From DATCVA01 sp036567205 (GTDB lineage: Bacteria; Pseudomonadota; Gammaproteobacteria; Burkholderiales; Burkholderiaceae_B): 9,786 bases of DNA. The translations under genes were made by a program, and so were the position numbers. The notes beneath the pieces were generated by a model. That model had not been told where the DNA came from, searched no databases, and was given only the letters and a program-made list of their open reading frames with translations. The DNA is taken from contig DATCVA010000118.1 of assembly GCA_036567205.1 (NCBI GenBank), positions 1 to 9,786 on the forward strand. Direction: 5' to 3'. Below, in pieces: positions 5,206 to 9,786 of the stretch; positions within the stretch are counted from its first letter, which is position 1, and every line of letters starts with the position of its first letter.

Positions 5206-6954
5206 TTAGTCTTCGACGTACCAGGTGTCTTCCGACAACATAACCTGCTGATGCCCGTATCCTGCGGGCATCATTGGAAAACAGTTTTCCTGAGCCAGCA
5301 CCACCACGTCCAGAAAGAACGGTCCGTCATACGCCAGGCACTGCGCCAGGGCGGCATCAAGCTGCGCCGGGCTTTCGACCCGGGCGGCTCCCCAGCCAAA
5401 AGCTTTGGCCAGCGCCACAAAATCGGGAATAGACGCGTTATAGCTATGACTGTAGCGGCCTTCGTGTATTAATTCTTGCCATTGACGCACCATGCCCATG
5501 TGTCCGTTATTGCAAAGCACCACCTTAACAGGAGCGTTATGTTGTGTAGCAGTAGCCAGCTCCTGGATATTCATCAGGACCGAAGCATCGCCGCTGACGC
5601 AAACAACCAACTTGCCGGGATGAGCTATTTGAGCGCCAATGGCGGCGGGCAGGCCGTAACCCATAGTGCCGGCGCCGCCAGAGGTCAGCCAGCGATTGGG
5701 GCGGTTGAATTTCAGGTATTGCGCGGCCCACATTTGGTGCTGGCCCACGTCGGTAGAAACAACGGCGTCGACATCAGCCAGGGCCAGGTTCAATTGCTGC
5801 ATTAAATGCTGCGGCAGAATGTGTTCGGCCGCCGGCGTGACCTTTAAACATTCTTGTGCGCGCCATACACCAATGCGTTGCCACCAGGCATCCAGGCGAT
5901 TAGCCGCCAGTTCGATTTGAGCCAGCTCTTTACGCAAGGCACGCAAAAGCGGATAGCAGTCCCCAACCATCGCCACATCGGCGCGCACGACCTTATTAAT
6001 GGAGGCCGGATCGATGTCAAGATGAATTTTGCTGGCGTGAGGGCAAAAATCGGACAGCCGGCCGGTTATACGGTCATCAAAACGTGCACCAACGCAAACG
6101 ATCAGGTCGGCATGATGCATGGCCAGATTCGCCTCGAGCGTCCCGTGCATGCCCAGCATGCCCACAAACAATGAATCATCGGCGGGAAAGGCCCCTAGCC
6201 CCATCAGGGTCAATGTACAAGGCGCGCCCATTTCCTGGACCAGACTGGTGAATGCATGACAAGCGTCGATGCCCGAATTGATGAGGCCGCCGCCGCCATA
6301 AAAAACCGGGCGCCTGGCGTTGGCGATCAGTGCCGCCGCGCGCTTCACAGCGGCCTCGGCCGCCGGCGTGGCAGTTTCTATGCCTTCGACAACCGCTGCC
6401 GGTTCGGTTGCAACCGCATCAGCGGGCACCAGACCTATTTGAATGTCTTTGGGCACATCAAGCAGCACCGGCCCCGGACGCCCCTGTGTGGTCAAGTGAT
6501 ACGCCTTGGCCACAATGGACGCCATGTCCTGGGTGCGGCGAACTTGTGCATTCCATTTAGTAACGGGGCGCGAAATGCCAATGGCATCGCACTCTTGAAA
6601 TGCATCAGTGCCAATTGCACTGGTCGCTACCTGACCGCTAATGCACAAAATCGGGATGGAATCGCTTAACGCATCCAGCAAGCCCGACGTGGTGTTGGCC
6701 ATGCCCGGCCCAGAGGTGACGAGCACCACGCCCGGCTTGCCGGTTGAGCGCGCATAACCTTCAGCGGCATGTACCGCGCCCTGCTCGTGACGCACTAGTA
6801 TGTGACGAATTCGCGGTTCGGAGTAAAGGGCGTCGTAGAGCGGTAAAACCGCACCGCCCGGGTAACCGAAAACTGTATCGACACCAAGGGCGATCAATGT
6901 TTGCAGGAGTGTTTCGGCGCCATTAAGGCCATGGCTTTGGACAGGAGTATTCAC
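5206..6954 (-). CDS. ilvB: Acetolactate (acetohydroxyacid) synthase, catalytic large subunit, solitary
   Basis: A ThDP enzyme that condenses two pyruvates to 2-acetolactate, or pyruvate with 2-oxobutyrate, as the first common step of Val/Leu/Ile synthesis in the cytoplasm. Its 582 residues align throughout with IlvI/IlvB. Seen: VFGYPGGAVLPLYDAL near 28-43; catalytic Glu57 in RHEQGAVHAAEG; FQECDAIGISRPVTKW (119-134); the FAD-domain stretch MGLGAFP and GMLGMHGT (251-272); VGARFDDR (288-294); the ThDP motif GDAS (455-458) to NN (482-483); and MGMVRQWQ (486-493). GDA replaces the textbook GDG, as in many bacterial AHAS. It starts with GTG at 6954 without a clear Shine-Dalgarno; no upstream in-frame start is visible and homology begins at NGAE (residues 11-14). 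No small regulatory subunit (ilvH/ilvN) or ilvC follows: 638 bp downstream are gene-free. It may be a secondary AHAS paralogue, or it may borrow a subunit encoded elsewhere. Divergent from the SET gene. Confidence 0.93.
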   Translation of the reverse strand: MNTPVQSHGLNGAETLLQTLIALGVDTVFGYPGGAVLPLYDALYSEPRIRHILVRHEQGAVHAAEGYARSTGKPGVVLVTSGPGMANTTSGLLDALSDSIPILCISGQVATSAIGTDAFQECDAIGISRPVTKWNAQVRRTQDMASIVAKAYHLTTQGRPGPVLLDVPKDIQIGLVPADAVATEPAAVVEGIETATPAAEAAVKRAAALIANARRPVFYGGGGLINSGIDACHAFTSLVQEMGAPCTLTLMGLGAFPADDSLFVGMLGMHGTLEANLAMHHADLIVCVGARFDDRITGRLSDFCPHASKIHLDIDPASINKVVRADVAMVGDCYPLLRALRKELAQIELAANRLDAWWQRIGVWRAQECLKVTPAAEHILPQHLMQQLNLALADVDAVVSTDVGQHQMWAAQYLKFNRPNRWLTSGGAGTMGYGLPAAIGAQIAHPGKLVVCVSGDASVLMNIQELATATQHNAPVKVVLCNNGHMGMVRQWQELIHEGRYSHSYNASIPDFVALAKAFGWGAARVESPAQLDAALAQCLAYDGPFFLDVVVLAQENCFPMMPAGYGHQQVMLSEDTWYVED

Positions 6955-6966
6955 GAGATTACGCTT

Positions 6967-6996
6967 TTGTATAAGATGTATATTGCAATATATTAT
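6967..6996 (+). promoter_or_regulatory. Tentative SET-gene promoter overlapped by a 14-bp palindrome
   Basis: TTGTAT (6967-6972) and TATTAT (6991-6996) are spaced 18 nt apart and could be -35 and -10 boxes reading towards the SET gene. The spacer contains the perfect palindrome TATATTGCAATATA (6979-6992), whose last two bases overlap the -10 box. It also lies 25-38 bp upstream of the ilvB-like GTG, so a bound protein could affect both divergent genes. Confidence 0.35.
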
Positions 6997-7036
6997 GCCG
7001 GTTCACGCCTTGGCGTCCCGCCTGCGTCTTACCATA

Positions 7037-7065
7037 TTGGCAAACTGCCAAATCGTAAATTTACG
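7037..7065. promoter_or_regulatory. Two adjacent dyads in the leader of the SET gene
   Basis: TTGGCA-AAC-TGCCAA (7037-7051) is a 6-bp-arm inverted repeat with a 3-nt centre. Two bases later comes the perfect 12-bp palindrome CGTAAATTTACG (7054-7065). They lie 28-56 bp before the ATG, so they may be protein-binding operators or, in RNA, a hairpin in the leader. No regulator can be named. Confidence 0.35.
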
Positions 7066-7092
7066 CCCGCTTACTTCGCTAAAATATTCTTT

Positions 7093-7605
7093 ATGACTGA
7101 ACCTATTTTGTCCTGGCATATTGTCAAAAAATCTTCGTTGCACGGAAACGGCGTTTTCGCCGCATACGATATTCCCGCTGGAACTCGGATTATCGAATAC
7201 GTTGGCAAACGTATCACTCCCGAACGGGCCGACGAACTGCATCCCGTTAATCCAGACGATCCGTTCCATACGTTTTTCTTCGCCATCAGCTCAGGTAAAG
7301 TCATTGACGGCGGCAACAAGGGTAATGATGCGCGCTGGATCAATCACTCTTGCGGACCGAACTGCGAGGCCCAGGAAAATGCCAGCGGAAAACGCGTGCA
7401 TATTGTTGCTTTACGCGACATCGAAGCAGGCGAAGAACTATTTTATGACTATGGCCTGGTCATGGAAGGCAAAATAACCAAGAAGCTGCAGCGCGAATAT
7501 CGGTGCCTGTGCGGCTCGTCCAATTGCCGAGGCACGATGCTGGCCTTGCCCAAGAAAAAAGCCAAGACCGCCAAGACCACTCAGCCCGCTAAGGTCGCCG
7601 CTTAA
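7093..7605 (+). CDS. SET-domain protein lysine N-methyltransferase with post-SET cysteine cluster
   Basis: A SAM-dependent protein-lysine methyltransferase by family. Seen in 170 residues: HGNGVFA (17-23), where SAM binds; RWINHSCGPNCEA (81-93), the NHSC motif; GEELFYDYG (113-121) with the expected catalytic Tyr120; and post-SET CLCGSSNC (138-145), whose three Cys would bind zinc with Cys87. The core is complete and compact. The C-terminus (153-170) is lysine-rich (PKKKAKTAKTTQPAKVAA) and resembles the tail of the TopB encoded nearby. The frame is open from 6901, but homology starts at TEPILSW, and ATG 7093 lies downstream of the promoter-like sequence and dyads; no clear Shine-Dalgarno precedes it. 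Substrate unknown: bacterial SET proteins described so far modify histone-like or other proteins or act as secreted effectors, and no signal peptide is visible here. Its TAA overlaps the stop of the convergent deoxyribosyltransferase gene. Confidence 0.9.
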   Translation: MTEPILSWHIVKKSSLHGNGVFAAYDIPAGTRIIEYVGKRITPERADELHPVNPDDPFHTFFFAISSGKVIDGGNKGNDARWINHSCGPNCEAQENASGKRVHIVALRDIEAGEELFYDYGLVMEGKITKKLQREYRCLCGSSNCRGTMLALPKKKAKTAKTTQPAKVAA

Positions 7606-8111
7606 CTGGTGAAAGCAGGAAGGTCTCGCATCTGGCGCAGGCAATCGTGCGCCGTCCCCACCACAACGCGTGTGCTGCAGGCAATCATTAAGTTCAAGTT
7701 CATTCCGAAGTCCTCTACGGTATAACCTTGCGCATCGGTAAAGTCGCGCACCGGAGAAGCTGGATTAAGCGCTACCTGCTGGACTAACGAACCCGCCTGG
7801 GCGGTATACACCCAGACAGGCTTGTTCAAGGCTACCGCGTAGCCAACCTCGAATACGGTGCCGGAGTCGGGCTCGGCCCCGCGAAACGGATTTAAATTCG
7901 CCATGACCGCATGAGCTTGCTGAATCAGGCCGATGTTGGCCCGGTATATCCAGTGCGCCAGATCCGCTCCCGCCAAATCGCGCGGCGCGGCATTATCCAG
8001 CGGAAACAATCCTTCAAACCCGTGTTCGCGGCAGGCATTTTTTAAAAACTTGCCATATTCCAGGGCGTCGGGCCGAAAAACGTCGAAACCAGCCAGATAA
8101 ATTTTTTTCAT
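7602..8111 (-). CDS. Nucleoside 2-deoxyribosyltransferase family protein
   Basis: The 169-residue protein has the fold signature of the PF05014 family: N-terminal IYLAGFDVFRPDA (4-16), then LNPFRGAEPDSGTVFEVGYA (73-92) with the expected nucleophile Glu88, and C-terminal FGMNLNLMIACS (135-146). Classic members exchange purine or pyrimidine bases between 2'-deoxyribonucleosides; other members (DNPH1/Rcl type) hydrolyse deoxynucleoside monophosphates, and the sequence alone does not settle which. It is cytoplasmic, with no signal or membrane segment. The ATG overlaps the stop of amn as TAATG, and no Shine-Dalgarno is visible before it, so translation probably depends on reinitiation after amn. 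The pairing with AMP nucleosidase supports a role in base salvage or nucleotide-pool control. It shares the four bases TTAA with the stop codon of the convergent SET gene. Confidence 0.88.
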   Translation of the reverse strand: MKKIYLAGFDVFRPDALEYGKFLKNACREHGFEGLFPLDNAAPRDLAGADLAHWIYRANIGLIQQAHAVMANLNPFRGAEPDSGTVFEVGYAVALNKPVWVYTAQAGSLVQQVALNPASPVRDFTDAQGYTVEDFGMNLNLMIACSTRVVVGTAHDCLRQMRDLPAFTS

Positions 8112-9610
8112 TATTTAAACGCGGTCTCGATAAAACTTCTCAATTTACGCGAGTGCAGGCGCTCAAGCGGCATTTCGCGCAAGCGTTCAAGCGCCCGGAT
8201 GCCAATATGCAGATGCTGCCCAACCTGCTTGCGATAAAAATCACTGGCCATGCCTGGCAGCTTCAGTTCGCCATGCAGGGGCTTATCGGACACACACAGC
8301 AAAGTGCCATAAGGCACGCGAAACCGGAAACCGTTGGCGGCAATGGTGGCCGACTCCATATCCAGGGCAATCGCCCGCGACTGCGACAGCCGCTGGACGG
8401 GCTCGTGGTGGTCGCGCAGTTCCCAATTGCGGTTATCAATGGTGGCCACTGTGCCGGTACGCATGATTTTTTTCAATTCCCAGCCCGACAATCCTGCGAC
8501 TTCGGCCACGGCTTGCTCAAGGGCGATCTGAACTTCAGCCAAAGGAGGAACCGGCACCCAAAGCGGCAAATCAGCATCCAGAACATGATCCTGGCGGACA
8601 TAGCCATGGGCCAGCACATAATCGCCCAGACGCTGCGTAGTGCGCAGCCCGGCGCAATGGCCCAGCATCAGCCAGGCAGAGGGACGCAGCACAGCCACGT
8701 GATCGGTAATGGTTTTGGCGTTGGATGGCCCGATGCCTATGTTGATAAGCGTAATGCCCGTATGATTTTCACGCACCAGATGATACGAGGGCATTTGCGG
8801 CAAACGCGCCAACGGAGAGCCGCTGGGCTGGGCGTCGGACCCGCGCTCGGTAATAATATTGCCTGGTTCCACCAACGCCGTATAGCCGCCTTCACCTTGC
8901 GCCAGGGTTTCTCGCGCCCACTGGCAAAACTCGTCGATGTAGAACTGATAGTTGGTAAAAAGAACAAAATTCTGAAAATGCTCGGGAGCCGTAGCCGTGT
9001 AATGCTGCAAACGATGCAAAGAGTAATCAACCCGCGGCGCGGTAAAGGGCGCCAGCGGCAACGGTTCGCCGCGGCGCCCCTGCCACGTACCATTAACGAT
9101 GGCGTCATCAGTTACCACCAGGTCGGGCACATCAAAGTGGTCACGCAGCGCATGGCCTATGGTTTCGGTATAAACGGCTTCAACATACTGGCCACCGGCA
9201 AAAGCAAAGTGCAAGGGAATCGGCACATCGGACTCCCCGATTTCAACCGCGACCCCATGGTTTTTAATCAGCAAACTGATTTGTTCGCGCAGGTATTCCG
9301 CATACAGCTGCGGCTGCGTGACGGTAGTCATATACGTGCCGGGCTCAACCACATGTCCGTATGACAAGCGGCTGTCGACCTCTTGGTAGGTACTGACCTT
9401 GATGCGTATGGCCGGATAATAAGCCCGCACCCGCTGCTCATATGAAAACTTTCCCTGAGCGAAATCGGCGAAACCCTCGCGTATAAACGCGGTATTGCGG
9501 GCGTAAATTTCAATCAGCCGCTCCAAGGCCGCTTGTGCGTCCTTGAACCCTACAAACGGAATCAGCTTGGGTAAAGCTGTTGGCCCTTCGAAACCAGTAG
9601 ACTCATACAT
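8111..9610 (-). CDS. amn: AMP nucleosidase
   Basis: It hydrolyses AMP to adenine and ribose 5-phosphate in the cytoplasm, feeding adenine salvage and lowering AMP under stress. Seen in 499 residues: the Amn-specific N-terminal domain with GTYMTTVTQPQLYAEYLREQ (91-110) and HFQNFVLFTNYQFYIDEF (211-228), then the nucleoside phosphorylase-like domain with NIGIGPSNAK (290-299), GHCAGLR (317-323), DYVLAHGYVRQDHVLDA (330-346), DMESATIAA (417-425) and SDKPLHGE (441-448), where Asp442 is the likely catalytic acid. It closely follows E. coli Amn (484 aa), ending LHSRKLRSF before the last residues. A TTG at 9628 is in frame, but ATG 9610 has GGTGG 7 nt upstream and is chosen. It is the first gene of a two-gene operon with the deoxyribosyltransferase-family gene. 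Confidence 0.95.
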   Translation of the reverse strand: MYESTGFEGPTALPKLIPFVGFKDAQAALERLIEIYARNTAFIREGFADFAQGKFSYEQRVRAYYPAIRIKVSTYQEVDSRLSYGHVVEPGTYMTTVTQPQLYAEYLREQISLLIKNHGVAVEIGESDVPIPLHFAFAGGQYVEAVYTETIGHALRDHFDVPDLVVTDDAIVNGTWQGRRGEPLPLAPFTAPRVDYSLHRLQHYTATAPEHFQNFVLFTNYQFYIDEFCQWARETLAQGEGGYTALVEPGNIITERGSDAQPSGSPLARLPQMPSYHLVRENHTGITLINIGIGPSNAKTITDHVAVLRPSAWLMLGHCAGLRTTQRLGDYVLAHGYVRQDHVLDADLPLWVPVPPLAEVQIALEQAVAEVAGLSGWELKKIMRTGTVATIDNRNWELRDHHEPVQRLSQSRAIALDMESATIAANGFRFRVPYGTLLCVSDKPLHGELKLPGMASDFYRKQVGQHLHIGIRALERLREMPLERLHSRKLRSFIETAFK

Positions 9611-9617
9611 GCATGCA

Positions 9618-9622
9618 CCACC
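9618..9622 (-). promoter_or_regulatory. Ribosome binding site favouring ATG 9610 for amn
   Basis: On the minus strand GGTGG precedes ATG 9610 by 7 nt. The alternative TTG at 9628 has only T/A-rich sequence before it. The tentative -10 box at 9636-9641 would also put the transcription start almost on that TTG. Confidence 0.4.
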
Positions 9623-9635
9623 AGACAAAAATTAA

Positions 9636-9641
9636 ATTGTA
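9636..9641 (-). promoter_or_regulatory. Tentative -10 box for the amn operon
   Basis: TACAAT on the minus strand matches TATAAT at five of six positions and lies 26 bp before ATG 9610. No good -35 box is found at 16-18 nt; TTGCTG stands at 14 nt. If used, the leader would be only about 20 nt. Confidence 0.25.
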
Positions 9642-9715
9642 AAAACATACTATGACAGCAAATCGCTCTACCGGTACCCAGTCCTGACTTTTTGTTTTAC
9701 TTCCGTTTCCAAATC

Positions 9716-9786
9716 GATTGTGAACACGAAGGCGAAGCGCAGACAGTACATTTGTACGGCAAGTGAAGCCGACACCGTTCACGATT
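9716..9786. repeat. Three-hairpin intergenic element, copy 2 (may continue past the window)
   Basis: A 10-bp outer stem, GATTGTGAAC (9716-9725) with GTTCACGATT (9777-9786), with two G-T wobbles, encloses three hairpins. They are GCG (9732-9734) with CGC (9738-9740); GTACA (9746-9750) with TGTAC (9753-9757); and GGC (9758-9760) with GCC (9768-9770) around a 7-nt loop. The order and loop size match copy 1 at 4610-4683. It lies about 106 bp upstream of amn. The outer stem ends exactly at the window edge, so the true boundary is not known. Confidence 0.5.

Noticed and set aside
6901..7092. N-terminal extension of the SET protein by 64 residues from ATG 6901
   Set aside because: It overlaps the ilvB-like start and the promoter-like and dyad sequences, lacks family similarity, and SET homology begins right after ATG 7093.
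8153..9364. 403-codon open frame on the plus strand opposite amn
   Set aside because: It lies entirely antisense to a clear AMP nucleosidase; its translation is rich in Arg, Gln and His without any recognisable domain, as expected of a shadow frame in GC-rich DNA.
9611..9628. TTG start adding six residues to AMP nucleosidase
   Set aside because: No ribosome binding site precedes it, whereas GGTGG is well spaced before ATG 9610; the added residues (MSGGAC) look non-homologous.
1..9786. CRISPR arrays, tRNA or rRNA genes, and transposase or phage genes
   Set aside because: No regularly spaced direct repeats, no tRNA-like cloverleaf with anticodon and T-loop consensus, and no transposase, integrase or phage protein motifs were seen.

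Overview
The window looks like chromosomal DNA of a betaproteobacterium, most likely of the Alcaligenaceae/Bordetella-Achromobacter group. This rests on the type of GluQ-RS, the long topoisomerase III with an H1-like Lys/Ala tail, the AMP nucleosidase type and a moderate-to-high GC content. The placement is inference from protein character; no 16S or database comparison was possible.

Layout, left to right. (1) The 3' part of a glutamyl-Q tRNA(Asp) synthetase gene (+). (2) A 294-bp gap holding two TTTTCGAAA dyads 21 bp apart. (3) A large topB gene (+) for an 889-residue topoisomerase III, with two C-terminal zinc ribbons, a ~60-residue K/T/A-rich tail and a terminal DNDPPF that looks like the SSB C-terminal tip. 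(4) A convergent LuxR-type regulator (-) whose receiver-like domain has lost the phospho-acceptor Asp. (5) A 638-bp gene-free stretch with several inverted-repeat structures. (6) A solitary acetolactate synthase catalytic subunit (-) with no small-subunit gene next to it. (7) A divergently transcribed SET-domain protein lysine methyltransferase (+) with a post-SET cysteine cluster and its own Lys-rich tail. (8) A convergent operon (-) of AMP nucleosidase (amn) followed by a nucleoside 2-deoxyribosyltransferase-family gene, coupled through TAATG. (9) A three-hairpin repeat at the right edge, of the same architecture as one upstream of the LuxR gene.

The genes form several functional groups: tRNA modification, DNA topology, branched-chain amino acid or acetolactate synthesis, protein lysine methylation and purine N-glycoside cleavage. 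There is no sign of phage, plasmid or defence-island genes. The most unusual theme is a bacterial SET methyltransferase encoded about 3.4 kb from a topoisomerase carrying a histone-H1-like lysine-rich tail, which makes that tail, or other H1-like proteins of the cell, a candidate substrate. The second theme is repeated non-coding structure: two similar three-hairpin elements, a 13-bp inverted repeat enclosing 298 bp, a nested 98-nt foldable element, and several dyads between the divergent ilvB-like and SET genes.
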